Notes: generated from the letters alone by a model not told the origin. A stretch of DNA of 64,000 nt from Vespa crabro (GCF_910589235.1 NC_060965.1:5115792-5179791); one strand, 5' to 3'; shown: positions 1-12,755, counted from the stretch's first letter. Translations and numbers: made by a program.

Positions 1-795
1 GATTAATCTCACTTCGGTGGTTCGAATTTAATATCGAATGCATTAAAGAATTTAATGTTGCGGAAGAATAAAAGAAAATTCGATTCTTCTGAATAGTTGA
101 AAAAAGATTTTGCAAGAAGGTTCGGACGTGCTTCTTGTACGATTCACACCATAAATTAGCTTTCAACGTGGCATGGATTGTACAAAAGCATCGTAAGGGA
201 AACGGTAATCCGGAGAAATCCCGATATATTAGTGATTTCTCGAGAAAATCCATTCAGGCGTTTCTTTATCGAACGAACCATTCGTTTCGTTTCGTTTCTT
301 TGAAAGTTGTTGAAATCAATTTTCTTCGTATCTTATCTTTTTTTTTCTTTTTTTTTTTCATTAAAATAAGAAATTTAATGATATATATATGCAATATAAT
401 TATAATTGATAGTAGATCTGTAATCTACAATAATTTATATCAACATGATTTTTCCTTTATTTTTTTTAAATGACGATATAATAAAATTTCTTTGTTTATT
501 ATTATGATAACATAATTATTGTTTAAATTAGAAAATAGAAGAAAGTAAGTATAATGATATAATAATAATTATATTATTACGTATATAATAAATTTATTGA
601 GATAAATGTAATAACATAATAATTATGTATTATTATACTATAAATATATTACTATTATTATTTTATTATCAGATTTAATCATTAAAAATGCTTCATATAG
701 TTTATACAGTATATATATAAAATCCATGTATAACTGTTAGTTTTTAGAAATATTCAATTGTATAATTAAAAATTGTTTTGAATTTGTACAAATGA

Positions 796-806
796 GACAC
801 CCTGTA
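796..806. other. Solo CACCCTG-TA transposon-end motif
   Basis: GAGACACCCTG followed by TA resembles the right terminus of the MITE at 46613-46859 (GGGACACCCTG then TA). A 12-bp palindrome, ATTTGTACAAAT, abuts it at 782-793. No opposite end was found, so it may be a decayed relic or chance. Confidence 0.3.
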
Positions 807-1706
807 TACTTACGACTTCGATCCAAGAAAACTTGGTCGTTTTATAGTCTGCCTTTAAAACGGAAATAAAGATACGAGTTATAGTTGCACAATTATGAAC
901 TACTCCATATACATACGTATATGTATGTACATATATACTTACATATTACGTATGTATATACATTTAGAACTCAGTATATGAAACTTCACGAAACTTTGGC
1001 GGTCAAAACGATCATAGAACGAATAATAATTTAACGTATTACTCTCATCGGCTACGATAGATTATACGAAAAGTTTTTTGATTGTATGCTAAGTGAGAAT
1101 TTTCGTCATGCATTATCAAGGACGTTCAATTTTACTTGTTATTATTTCTCATTATCACGCTATATAGAATACGTTGTTTTGCATAATTCCTAATGAGGAT
1201 CGATCCAGCATCGTCCTGAATATTTTCGATAATTCATGATATCATATTAATTAATCGTTATCTAATCAACTAAAAATATTAATAATAAAATAATTAACAC
1301 TTAATTATTTTTTTCAATCAATCAAAAAAATTTCTTCATAAATCTGTTGCTTTATTTTGTTCCTGCTGTTATAAAAATATCTTTTTAATCGTTATCAAAA
1401 ATTAAATTATATAAATTATCTCTGTAAATAAAATACAATGATATATGAAAATGAACAATGTGATATATGTATATAGATATTTATTATGTTAGTAAAACGT
1501 TACGTAAACTTTTCGAAGATTAAATAATTAAATAATTGAAGATTAAATAATTGAAGTATTCATTATCGTTATTGTAAATTGTATATTTATATATGTCTAC
1601 TAAATAATAATAATAATATATAAATATATATATATACATATATATATATATTGATTTTATATTTATTACTTAAAAAGAACGTCTGATTTAAAATTAATGA
1701 ATTAAT

Positions 1707-1722
<16 letters not shown>

Positions 1723-1774
<52 letters not shown>
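1723..1774. repeat. (AT)n microsatellite
   Basis: Uninterrupted 52-bp run, ending directly before the donor hexamer of exon 1962-1781. Confidence 0.95.
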
Positions 1775-1776
<2 letters not shown>

Positions 1777-1780
1777 TCAC

Positions 1781-1962
1781 CGTCTCGAAAATCTGTTGAG
1801 TAATTTTCCAAGGCTACGAAAATAACGGGGAGCAGTGACGTAAACGTAGATCATTTGATCGTCCGTGTTAAATCGTCGATCACGATCCAGCGTTTTATTG
1901 CGATTGAATAAATCGGCAGTGGCAGCGCCTAACGTGGCATTCAACAGCGTCCCCCACCTTAT
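1781..1962 (-). CDS. M13 peptidase exon: IRWGTLLN and YVTAPRYFRSLGKLL
   Basis: This 182-bp exon has acceptor CTCGGTTAG and donor GACG|GTGAGC, phase 0 in and phase 2 out. It encodes 60 residues: IRWGTLLNATLGAATADLF, a charged stretch with NKTLDRDRR, and DQMIYVYVTAPRYFRSLGKLL followed by NRFSRR. This matches the M13 pattern FxWxxxxN...VxVxxPxYLxxLxxLLxxxxxR, in which the edge beta strand is followed by the YL helix. Sequons NAT and NKT fit an extracellular domain. The donor abuts a 52-bp AT repeat at 1723-1774, only 6 bp into the intron. The following exon, expected to encode the YLxWRxV helix, is not in the window. Confidence 0.88.
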
Positions 1963-2255
1963 CTAACCGAGGATCGGCAAATCATATTAAATTTATCGTT
2001 TTTATTGTAAAATTATATCAATCATATAGTATATAAACGTGTGCGTTAAAAAAGAGATCGTGTAATAAAAATAGATCGCGTTAAAATAAATCGTATTAAA
2101 ATAAATTACATCCAAAATAAATCATATGAAATTGTATCAGTCGGATTTTAATAAGTTTAAAAGTATATGTGCTAAAAAGAAAAAAAAAAGAAAAAAAATA
2201 ATTAAAAAAGAAAAATTAATAAATAAATAAAAGTAAAAAAATACTCTATACTCAC
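1963..2255 (-). other. Intron, 293 bp
   Basis: Short intron between exons 2354-2256 and 1962-1781, with a GTGAGT donor and a TTAG acceptor. It contains an A-rich tract at about 2176-2236. Nothing else is seen. Confidence 0.85.
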
Positions 2256-2354
2256 ATAACCAAAGCTTTCCTGAAGATAAGTCATATTGAAAGGAACGTA
2301 AACTCTTTGATCGACATCCACCCAATTGTATAGATCCTTGTGCTTCGGATAAAT
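2256..2354 (-). CDS. M13 peptidase exon: W-V-D-V-D / NMTYLQ segment
   Basis: This 99-bp exon, phase 0 on both sides, has acceptor TTTAATTTAG and donor TAT|GTGAGT. It encodes 33 residues from IYPKHKDLYNWVDVDQRVYV to PFNMTYLQESFGY, with one sequon (NMT). In the family this is the YNxMTLxxLQ...F region leading to the conserved W-x-x-(Y/F)-(L/I)-N helix, and the next exon supplies IRWGTLLN, which fits. Flanking introns are 316 and 293 bp. Phase, splice signals and position agree with both neighbouring exons. Confidence 0.85.
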
Positions 2355-2670
2355 CTAAATTAAAATTGATAGAATGTCAAATAAAGATTGATAAGATTTC
2401 CATATACTGCTAAATACATAAAAAAAAATATATATATATACATATAAGAATTTATATATTATTAAATATATAATCTTATTTTATTCTGAAATAAATTTAT
2501 GAACTTGTATAAATTATATTAAATGCATATACATATAGTAAACATAAGTAAACATAAGTAAACATTTTATTTATATTCATTGTATGCAATCGCGTATTGT
2601 AAACAAAGAATAATAGAAAATAATTAAAATTGTAAAATTCGAAATAATCACCCAGTATATTGATACTAAC
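2355..2670 (-). other. Intron, 316 bp
   Basis: Short intron between exons 2802-2671 and 2354-2256, with a GTTAGT donor and a TTTAATTTAG acceptor. It is AT-rich and contains a tandem AAGTAAACAT repeat near 2538-2565. No other feature. Confidence 0.85.
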
Positions 2671-2802
2671 CTTACTGAGTGACAAGCAAAATTGCAACAA
2701 TAAATCCTTCTCAGACGAACGTTCTTTGGGACTCATCGTCTTTGGCAGCATTCCTTCGACGATCTTCTGAAGTCTGCGAGATCTTCGTTCCTCCCTCTTG
2801 CT
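2671..2802 (-). CDS. M13 peptidase exon: charged helical segment
   Basis: This 132-bp exon, phase 0 on both sides, has acceptor TTCACAG and donor AAG|GTTAGT. It encodes 44 residues: SKREERRSRRLQKIVEGMLP, then KTMSPKERSSEKDLLLQFCL, then SLSK. In M13 enzymes the corresponding stretch is a long helix ending in (T/S)xPEERRD-type residues; SPKERSSEKD can be aligned to that. RSRRL is a second dibasic, furin-like motif. The exon follows an 18.2-kb intron and precedes a 316-bp intron, so from here the gene becomes compact. The reading frame is open into the upstream intron for 12 codons, but the consensus acceptor decides the border. Confidence 0.78.
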
Positions 2803-3606
2803 CTGTGAAGCAAAAATGATGACTTTCTTAGTAGATCTCACGGGAATAAAAAGAGAGAGGGAGAGAGAGAGGGGGGAATTCCTGGTGAAGAAAATCTTGA
2901 AAATCTCTTTTCAAATCCCAAATGGTGATCGAAAGTTCAGGATAACTCTTGCTCAATGGTTAACTTCTCTAAAGTATGTCGAAAATCGATATATTTGTTC
3001 AATATACACACGCGCGCATATACGTACAAACACACAGAGCAATTTAAAATAATATTTATTGAGCAAACTGAACAAGTTTTATTTATCCTGTTCTTTAAAT
3101 ACGTCTTCTTAAAATTGTTCATTTAAATAATTATAAAAACAAAAGTACTTGTAAGTCGGACATATACATTGAGCCAAAAAAAAAGAAGTATCGCAAAACT
3201 CTAAACAAATGTTTTTTCTTCTCTCTTCTTTCTTTTAAATATATTATTAATTATAAAATTATTGAAAATTATTATAATTGGTAGTTTAAATAATTATAGA
3301 AACAAAATTGTATCCTTACACGATATATCCCTATATGATACGTAGAAATAATTATTGAATGAATTGAATGAAAAATTCCATTTTTTCTTTTAATGAAATT
3401 CATTAAGATTATTAATTTCAATGGTAATAATCAAACGAAATATACATATATATATAATATTCTTAATTTTCCCTTTCTTTTTCTTCCTTTTTTTTTATAA
3501 TAACAATAACGTCGACGAGAATGAATTGCAATTATCGTTAACAATGAATTCTTATTGAAAACATCATTATCGAAATTTGCACTTAATGATTACAGAGAAA
3601 CATAAT

Positions 3607-3693
3607 TTTTGCCAGGCGCATATTTGCTTCCATAATCTATATCGATAGCTTTCACTGGACGCATATATGTGCCCATAGTATTTAAAGGGTTAA
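3607..3693. mobile_element. Possible piggyBac-like transposon end
   Basis: On the reverse strand the segment starts TTAA-CCCTTTAAATA; TTAA followed by CCC is the usual border of piggyBac elements. Inside are two direct subterminal repeats, GGCGCATATTTGCTTCCATA-like at 3615 and GGACGCATATATGTGCCCATA-like at 3657. No partner end was found nearby, so this may be a solo, decayed end. Confidence 0.4.
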
Positions 3694-3770
3694 TGGTATC
3701 ATCACAACACGGTTTATCTAATTGCGGTGATTCCCACTGTAGTAAAAAATTATACATATAGTGAAAGTTG

Positions 3771-3935
3771 CTGACTACCGACTATGTGACTATTGAGTAT
3801 ATGACTATTGACTATAAATGACTATACTGACTACAAACGAGTATAAATGACTATACTGACTATAAATGACTATAAGGACTATACTGACTACAAATGACTA
3901 TAACGACTATAATGACTATACCGACTATAAATGAT
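3771..3935 (+). repeat. Degenerate minisatellite of TGACTATA units
   Basis: About 15-17 copies of a 9-11 bp motif TGACTATA(C/AA/A), for example TGACTATACTGACTATAAA. Units are variable, which suggests an old array. Confidence 0.85.
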
Positions 3936-4126
3936 TGTTTGTATATAATTTCAATTTGTAAAAACAAAAAAGAAATTATTTTTCGATGAAACACTTGAAC
4001 GTGAATCATTGTAAAAATTATTATACGAAGAAATAAATATCCTTGAATTAAAAAGAAATAAAACATATTTCTTTATAATATAAAATTTTCTATAAGACAT
4101 CAATGAATGAAAATGAAAATTTTTAA

Positions 4127-4318
4127 GTCCAAGATTTATTACCACGTCGGGGTAAACCAAGAAAGTTCGAAAATATTGTATTGACACCACTGTATAAAAA
4201 TATCAGACAAATTACAACAGCAAAATTCAAGGACATAATTAATCTATTACGATATATACCACCGGAACATCATGATTTCTTCAAATCCCATTCACACACA
4301 CAAAATCTAGATGAGTAG
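4127..4318 (+). pseudogene. Fragment of a transposon-like reading frame
   Basis: A 63-codon stretch follows a stop at 4124-4126 and ends with TAG at 4316-4318. It starts QDLLPRRGKPRKF after one codon and ends with LLRYIPPEHHDFFKS. It has no start codon and no splice site at its left end. The amino acid mix is protein-like, unlike the low-complexity frames elsewhere in the window. It looks like the C-terminal part of a transposase or other mobile-element protein, followed by AT-rich 3' sequence with an AATAAA at 4332, but I cannot name the family. It lies on the strand opposite the host gene, 430 bp from the possible piggyBac-like end. Confidence 0.45.
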
Positions 4319-4744
4319 TAAATTGTTTTGTAATAAATTTATGTTCGTAATTTTGTACGTTATGTAGTTAAAAAATGTTTTGAATCGCATAAATTTTATT
4401 TTCGAAGTGTTTTAAAGGTATGTAAAATAAATTGAGTATTGTTTTTTTCAATTTGAAGCATCTTAAATTATGTTGAATGGACTTGGGCACCTTAAAATTT
4501 TATAATGAATCTGATTGTTAATTTTGAAAATGGTCTAATTCCATTCTTGATAAGAAAACGCATATTCTTCACTTAATAATTGCCACTATTTTAATAGGAA
4601 CTATAAATTTAACACCCTTAGATACACTTAAGTAGTATAACTCATTAGTATGCTATACGTATATTTTTAAATTCATTGAAACGCAAACCCTTAAATATCT
4701 CGATTTGAAGATAAATGGAGTTAGGCCACTTTCAAAATAAACGG

Positions 4745-4747
<3 letters not shown>

Positions 4748-4805
<58 letters not shown>
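4748..4805. repeat. (TA)n microsatellite
   Basis: Uninterrupted run of about 29 units. Confidence 0.95.
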
Positions 4806-4808
<3 letters not shown>

Positions 4809-5140
4809 TATCTAAATATACAGTGAAATTAAATAATAGAAAAAGTTGTTACGTTTACGATCAGCTTTATCAAATCGTTCCTTTTTTTAATTAAAAATAA
4901 TTATTACGCAAATAATTATTGCGCAAATAAGAAACCAACGTCTCTCATATTTACGAAGTACTTACTAAACCGACGTTTATATGAAGACTGAGGACTTCCC
5001 GACACGAATGACGCATATACGTTCTCTTTAGAAAATAAACAAACCGAATAGAGGCCGAGCGAAAACATAAACAAAAAAAGGAGCGAAGCTAACGATGTAA
5101 ATAGTATCGTTATGTTCTTTCTTTTCTTTTTCTTTTTTTT

Positions 5141-5146
<6 letters not shown>

Positions 5147-5179
<33 letters not shown>
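5147..5179 (+). repeat. (CT)n microsatellite
   Basis: Pure run preceded by a T-rich pyrimidine tract from 5115. Confidence 0.93.
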
Positions 5180-5181
<2 letters not shown>

Positions 5182-5433
5182 AGATAAATAAACATAATTA
5201 AATTTTAACTACATAATATATACTTTCTTATGTCGAAAATGAGTAGCACAATAATATATAAATTATTATTATTATTTTTATTTCAAATAATATCGTTAAA
5301 TTCCATTAACAAAAAAGCGAACATAATTAAATAATAACGATGTACTCTATTTAATAAAGTAATAATATAATTTTTATTATATGAATCATTGTAATTAAGA
5401 AATATTTTCCTAATGATAAATAATTAAAAAAAA

Positions 5434-5475
<42 letters not shown>

Positions 5476-6095
5476 AAATTCTATAAAGGAAAGCAACTGT
5501 ATCTTTATTTCTTCCTTTTCCATTTTCTTTTCTTGATCCTTTCGAAAAATAACTTCAACTTAATGTCGAACGATCGTAAAACGTTTACGGATGGTTCGGA
5601 TAATTGAACCAATCGAACGAATTTCTATGAAGTCCACGAACGTCTTAGAACTCTAAAGGCTTTCATAAAATCAAACTAATCGTGAAATCAGGTGAATTCG
5701 AATTTTTCGCTTAGAGGATTCCCTTTAAGAAAAGATATTCAACGATCGATTATCTTCATACGAACGTTTAGAAAGGCTTTTAACATTTTACGAGATTTTA
5801 ATACATATCTCGTTTTCTTATTTATATATTTTTACAAATCTCATTCGATCGAGATTACTTTTATTTCTTTTTAATCTCATCTCGTCGTCTGCATATTGTT
5901 ACCATGAGAAAAATACTTCACATTTCAACAGATTAAAATCACTTCTTATTTTATTTTCTTTAGATCGTTATAGATCTTTCATCGATCATTTGATCGAGAT
6001 TTCTTCGATCTCTTTTTCAAAATTGTCTATCGAATCTTTCGTACCTACCCCTAAGTCTCTTTTCTTTGGTAAATAAAGCAAATCGTTGGGGTAGC

Positions 6096-6098
<3 letters not shown>

Positions 6099-6152
<54 letters not shown>

Positions 6153-6176
6153 ATATATCTATCTATCTCTCTCTCT
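6099..6176 (+). repeat. (CT)n/(CTAT)n compound microsatellite
   Basis: CT run, then CTAT units, then CT again. Confidence 0.93.
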
Positions 6177-6615
6177 TCTTTTCCCTTTTTCTCTTTCTCT
6201 TCATTCTGAAGTGCCATCGAGCTTCGAATGGTATGGTAACTAAAGCAATATCCGCTAGTTCGTGGTTTATTCGAGACGAACAAGAGGAGTACGCGAGGAA
6301 TAGGACAAAAATAAAGGAGATAAAGATAGAATGAGATAGGAAGTGAATTTGTCGCTGACGAACGAATATTGAGTGGAGTAAGAAAAGAAAAAAAAAAGAA
6401 AAAAAATGGGAAAGAAAGGGGGAAAAAAGGAAAAAGAAAAAAAATTAAATATGAGAGAAGGAAACGTAGTCGAAGAAATCATTTAGAAATGATTCTCCAA
6501 GACAATCAAAATCGTTTGCAATTGCTATCGTAGATTTTCTCAGAACGAGAATGATAAGAAAGGAATTTTATTTCATTGAAATGGAGAAAATCCATCGGGA
6601 CGAATAATAACGAAG

Positions 6616-6654
<39 letters not shown>

Positions 6655-7248
6655 AATACATACATATAAATGAGAAATATGAAAAAAATAAAATCTTTTG
6701 TAGTTAGTATGATAATTTTTCTCATTTATATATAAATTAATTTTACATCGTATAAATTTAGATTTTATAAATGTGAAGATTTAAAATAAATGAAATCAAA
6801 ATAATTTTCTTCAAGAGAGTTCATGTTTATTTATTTTTTATTTAGTTATTCAAATGTCGATTTTCTTTGTTTTTTTTTTTAAATTACTTTATTTATACAT
6901 TTTATTCGAAACTAAGGATTATAATTTATTTTTTTTTATTTTTATTTTTATTTTTTTCTTTTTAATATCGAGGAAATAATATATCTTAAAAATATATTTA
7001 AACGTGTATGTGTAGAAATATATTGAAAAAGTATTTTTTTATGTATATATATTTTATCTCCAAATAAAATCTCAAAATATATGTATTATGAAATGTTATA
7101 AAATAATATTATTGTTGTTTAAATAAAAGATAATATGATATATTTAACATAGGAATAAAACTGATATTTCGAAAAGAAAACAAAAAAAAAATGAAACAAA
7201 TAAAAAAGTCGTACGACCACTTCCAATCGAAATCAGAATGCAGAAAAA

Positions 7249-7252
<4 letters not shown>

Positions 7253-7297
<45 letters not shown>
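7253..7297 (+). repeat. (GA)n microsatellite
   Basis: About 22 units. Confidence 0.95.
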
Positions 7298-7301
<4 letters not shown>

Positions 7302-8387
7302 AATTGGAAGACTCGAATGTCAAAGAATGGAGAGCATGCAAGAAGTAAACGCGATAGTAAAATACTTTTTACGATTAAGTCGCGCGTATCTCGGCGGGAA
7401 AGGTGTTATTTCAACGACGAATAAAATGCCTCCCTCGGCGGTACTGCGAGAATCACCGAGAGGAATAATACTGACCCCTTCTGAATAAAAAGAATTGAAA
7501 GAGAAATAGAAAGAGAAGGGAGAAAGGATTTCAGCGTTATCCTTCGAATCAATTCGATTCTCTCTTCGAAACGTTTCTTCCTACGAATAAATCATTCTAG
7601 AAAATGTTGAAACAGTTATTTCAAAACTATTGTGAAAGGTCACATTGAAAATACATTATTACGCATGTATATATTTTATTTTTAATCCTTCTATGATTAA
7701 AATTTATTATTATTATTAATGGTTATCTATTTTTAAAAACTAATATTTATATAACAATAATAAAAATAACAATAATAATATTCCTCTTTATTTTCGAACG
7801 AAATAACAAATATTTATAACGAATAGTTATAAATATTTATAGAAAGTTAAAGAAAAAGTACTTTTTTTTTTTTTTTTTTTTTTTTTTAATCAATAATTAC
7901 ATTTTTCTTTATTTGCCGAATGAAATAAAAAAAAGGAAAAAAAAATATTTGTACACGCTATTAATTAAATTAGAAATAAAGTCTTATTTTTATACAAGCA
8001 ATATATTCATCGTTTATTTTTCAAATAAAAAATAAAAGGAAAAAGAAAATATTAATAACGAGTATATAAAGATAAAAACGAAGTATCACAGTCGGAAATA
8101 AAGTCTTTTTATCTATTTTACGTTTCTTTTATATATATATGAATGTCTAAACCGAATCAGTACATAAAGAATACTATTACAAACGAAGAAAAAGAAAGAT
8201 GGAAGGAAAAGGATAGAAAAAGAAATGGAAAGAGACGGAGAACGTCGATTACATTCCAGTTATAGTCCTTTAAGCGAAACGAAACGTATCTTGAGGCTTA
8301 ACCAAAATGCTACCGAGCATGCAAACGAGTTAAGCGGAGAAATCAATTCGATTTGTCCTTAACGCTCTACTACATTTTCTATCTTTG

Positions 8388-8418
<31 letters not shown>

Positions 8419-9705
8419 TTCTCTCTTTCTCTCTCGTTCTCTCTAATCTATCTATCTCCTTGTCGACGCTTCCTTTCCTATCGCCTTTTGATGTCGGAAT
8501 AGAGCTAGAGTCTCGGTTAATTAAACTCTTCAGATAAAATAAGTCCTTCCCAATTTCTCATTAGATTTATATACGGTGTGCTAAAAAAAAAAAAAAGAAA
8601 AAAAAAAGAAAAAAGAAAGAAAAAAAAATTACGAAATAATAGATTTGAAATAATATTAAATAAAAAAAATTTTTTATGAAGATTAGATCTATAAAAATAT
8701 CGATTATTAGTTCGATTATAAATTTTAATAAATATTTGTAATTCTTAAAGCTGTATAAAATCAACATTTTCATTTAAATCGTGATTTGTCATTTATAAAT
8801 AATACTGAAACTTATAAGATCTGTTCAATTCGTAAATCTATATTCTTAGATTTGTAGTTTTATTAAAATGTAAAAAAAAAAAAAAAATAAATTTGCGAGA
8901 AATATTTAAATTATATAAAAAGTCTATAAATGATGTAACGTTAAAATAAATTTTTTATCTAATGATATCGTTCCTTTATATTATTAGAAAACATTTTCAT
9001 TTCATTAATTACGAACATTGATTTATATTATTTTTTTTTTTCAAAGCGTTACACTCTAATGGATTAATGAAATGACAACCATTTCTTTCGATCAATTTTC
9101 TTTTTACAATTTTTTACTTCTTTACTTCGATTGGTAATCGCGAAATTCGATTGCACACTATTTTTGCACACAATGTATATAGTTTCTACCACCGTTCGTT
9201 TAGTAAATTACATCGATTGATTTATAGTCTAATCCTGTGGTCTCCTTCTAATCCTTAGATTGGACAAATTTGTAGCTATACTTTCGATCGATTTTTACAA
9301 TTTTTATTAAGAGACACTTCGACGTTTTTGTGTAATCTAATTCTTTATATAAAAGAAAAAAAAAAAGAGAAAAAGAAAAAAAGAAAGAAAAAAGAGAAAG
9401 ATAAATTTATTATTCATGAAATATATATACAGAATTTTATTAAAAATTAATTCATTATTTATAAAGAATTTATCATTAAAAAGAAACCATATGATGATTT
9501 TAAACAAAATCATGTACTTTAAGAAATGGATAGCCTCATTTTTCAATATTATTAAAAATAATCATATCATTTTAATCATATTAATTTCAAATATTAAGCT
9601 TATATACAATTTCAAGTATATAATAATGAAAATAACTTTGAATCATATTCTCCATCATGCAACAGAATTCATGATTATGTTATAAGTAAACTACCATCGA
9701 GTAAA

Positions 9706-9719
9706 AGAGAGGGAGAGAG

Positions 9720-9770
<51 letters not shown>
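9706..9770 (+). repeat. (GA)n microsatellite
   Basis: Long GA run with an early AAAAAG interruption. Confidence 0.94.
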
Positions 9771-9772
<2 letters not shown>

Positions 9773-10503
9773 CTTTGTTACGAACGTCGTTTCCAACGAC
9801 GTCGATATAACGTTTTTGTCGAGGTAAGCATTATTATTTTGAGATGTCACCGAGTTGGTGGTTAATTAATGTCAGTAAGAAACGATCTTGACGAATCACT
9901 AGCCCTGTACTATCGTTTCCGTTGGAAATTAATTGCTTCGAAAAACGAGGAAAGAAAGAGATCACTATATAGAAGACAGTGACAAGCAATTTATATGAAT
10001 ATGACGTACAATTTTTTTTTCCTTTCTCTGTAAAATTTTTTTTAGGATCTTCTAATTATCAGACTGTAAAAAAAAAAAAAGAGAATAATTTAAATTCGTT
10101 TAATTTTCCAATGATTTTTATCGGAACAAAATTAATTTGTTTCATTTAATTTAAATATCGTTTAAATTTAATTCCGTTACGTCTAAATGTCTAAAAGTTT
10201 ACGTTAAATCATATTATATATATATAAAAAAAAAAAGAAAAAAAAAAAAGAAAAAAAAAGCAATTTAATAAATTACACAATTTTTAATGTCAAATATTTT
10301 TTCTTTTTAACATTCACGTGAATTTGTATTTATTAAGATCCATAAAAAAAAAGAAAAAATTGAACATAAAAGATTCAATTATATAATAATGTCACATATA
10401 AAATAAATCATGCATTAAGCTCTTTATCTTTGATAAAATAATCATAATCGTCTATATAATATAAAATATATGTATGTATGTATGTATATATAAAAGTATA
10501 CAT

Positions 10504-10540
<37 letters not shown>

Positions 10541-10751
10541 CATACGTCCATTGAATTTCCTATTTATTCTCCCTGTGGGTAAAATCGATTATAAATTATT
10601 GAAAATAATCGTGTGGTTATACAAGACGAAAAAAAAAAGATTTTATACAAGCTTACTCGTACGTCAAAAATCATTTCGCGTACACAAAAGGAAAGCACAC
10701 ATGAGTTCGCTCGATGAGAGAATCGCTTTTTTCATTAAAGCTTTTAACTGA

Positions 10752-10754
<3 letters not shown>

Positions 10755-10831
<77 letters not shown>
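10755..10831. repeat. (TA)n microsatellite
   Basis: About 34 TA units, then TATGTATATATG. Confidence 0.95.
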
Positions 10832-11031
10832 GCTTTTCTTTATCATTGTGTAGAATCTCATCGAGACAAATTTTCGTTTCAAAGTTTCCTCTTTCATTTG
10901 ATTTTTTTCTTTATATATACAGGTTGTCTTATTTAATATACTTCCAACATAACAAAAAAATCATTCAAATGAGAATAACACGAGCTTTTTTATCATTGAT
11001 TTTAGAATTTGGTCGATCAACATTTTTTGAA

Positions 11032-11065
<34 letters not shown>

Positions 11066-11611
11066 AAGAGAAAATCTTTTTTTTTTATTGATTTCAGAAT
11101 TTATTCACTCAATGTTATAAATATTTTCTAAGAAAAAAATTCAAGCTGTTAATAAAATTCTTGTTCTATTGTCAGTAATTTTAGGAAAATAATTAAATAG
11201 GAATATAAAAATAGAATACTTGGTATATCGTATACTTTTAATATATTATCAATAATAATGTATTAATCATTTTTATGGAAGTATAAAAGTAATATAGTTT
11301 GTAGATTTTCAAAAGTCGTTTTGCGAGGAGATACGTAAATCGAGTGTAAGCGTATCCGTTTGTACGAACCTACTTCCGAATTGAAAAAGAAAAATACTCT
11401 CAGTTCAGAGTTTCGGGCATGTCCCTCTCTCTCTCTCTCTCTCCCTCCCTCCGTCTCTCGCTGTTATCTACGGATTTTCAAATCGTTTGAACGTTTTCAT
11501 TGGATATTCCAAGTAATTTCGATAGAGGACTATGTTCACCGGAAATCAAGAAAACTACTGGAACTTAGCTCTGAATGAATATGTGCTTTTATTGTAGATA
11601 AAAGGACTACT

Positions 11612-11616
<5 letters not shown>

Positions 11617-11687
<71 letters not shown>
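11617..11687. repeat. (TA)n microsatellite
   Basis: About 35 units. A second run follows at 11767-11813. Confidence 0.95.
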
Positions 11688-11689
<2 letters not shown>

Positions 11690-11764
11690 TATATTTTTAT
11701 ATATTTATAAGAAAATGATGTGATATGTATCAGATGTATATATGAAATGCATACTATATCTTAC

Positions 11765-11766
<2 letters not shown>

Positions 11767-11813
<47 letters not shown>
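11767..11813. repeat. (TA)n microsatellite
   Basis: About 23 units. Confidence 0.94.
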
Positions 11814-11814
<1 letters not shown>

Positions 11815-11953
11815 ACAGTATTATTATAAATCAATTTTCAAAATTTGATTATTTTTTGTTTTAATAAATATTATTTAAAAATTATATATAGTCATTACCA
11901 CTCGTAATTTTGTAATAAAAAATATTTGACATGTATATGACGTTATATATATG

Positions 11954-11984
<31 letters not shown>

Positions 11985-12193
11985 GTATGAATGTATATAT
12001 ATATTGATAATCATTGATTTAAGAGATTGAAATTTTGCAAATATTTTAAAAGAAAGCTTCATATCTAGGGAATAAATAATAATCAATATAATATATATGT
12101 AGCTAAAAATATTCGATGCATTGGATGTATTTGATGATTTATATTCAATCTAATATACATTCATATATCATATTCATAAATACATAGACACCT

Positions 12194-12205
12194 CTATATA
12201 TATAT

Positions 12206-12260
<55 letters not shown>
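12194..12260. repeat. (TA)n microsatellite
   Basis: TA run with one CACACA interruption. Confidence 0.93.
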
Positions 12261-12262
<2 letters not shown>

Positions 12263-12724
12263 TGAGAGTTGAGAAATGATTTAAAGCAGGTTAGCATATC
12301 TACCAATCGGAAGCTCGATAAATTGACAAAGCAAACACTGAACTTAAATCGTGCCACCGTCGGCATATTCCTAAGTTGACCTAGAAAATATCAAGCAATT
12401 AACGAACTAATTAACTAACTAACCGTACTATAAATAGGGAAGCAGCGTGATACACATAACGATAGTTCAAGCTGAAGGGATAGAAAATCGGAACGCTATG
12501 CACGAAATGTGTTACGTGATGGTTTTTCAATAAAATTCTTTGTTTACCAAATATTAGAAACATCTTGTTATTTAATTTTTCCAAATATTACAAATAATTG
12601 AAAAATTAAAAATGATAAAAGTATTCTTATATCGTAATGTTACAAGCTCTTTAAACGTTTATAGATAATATCTGATTAATAATTAATAATTAAAGAAAAA
12701 AAGAAAAAAATAATACAAATTTTA

Positions 12725-12755
<31 letters not shown>

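Larger units (their letters stand above)
1..1780 (-). other. Intron sequence downstream of the last visible exon
   Basis: No exon of the metallopeptidase or of another gene was recognised here. The sequence is AT-rich, with an (AT)n run next to the donor of exon 1962-1781. A CACCCTG-TA transposon-end-like motif lies at 796-806. Positions 60-330 are less AT-biased but have frequent stops on the minus strand and no exon-like borders. Confidence 0.6.

Noticed and set aside
1..40. GGTTCGAATTT resembling a tRNA T-loop
   Set aside because: No acceptor stem, anticodon arm or D arm can be built around it.
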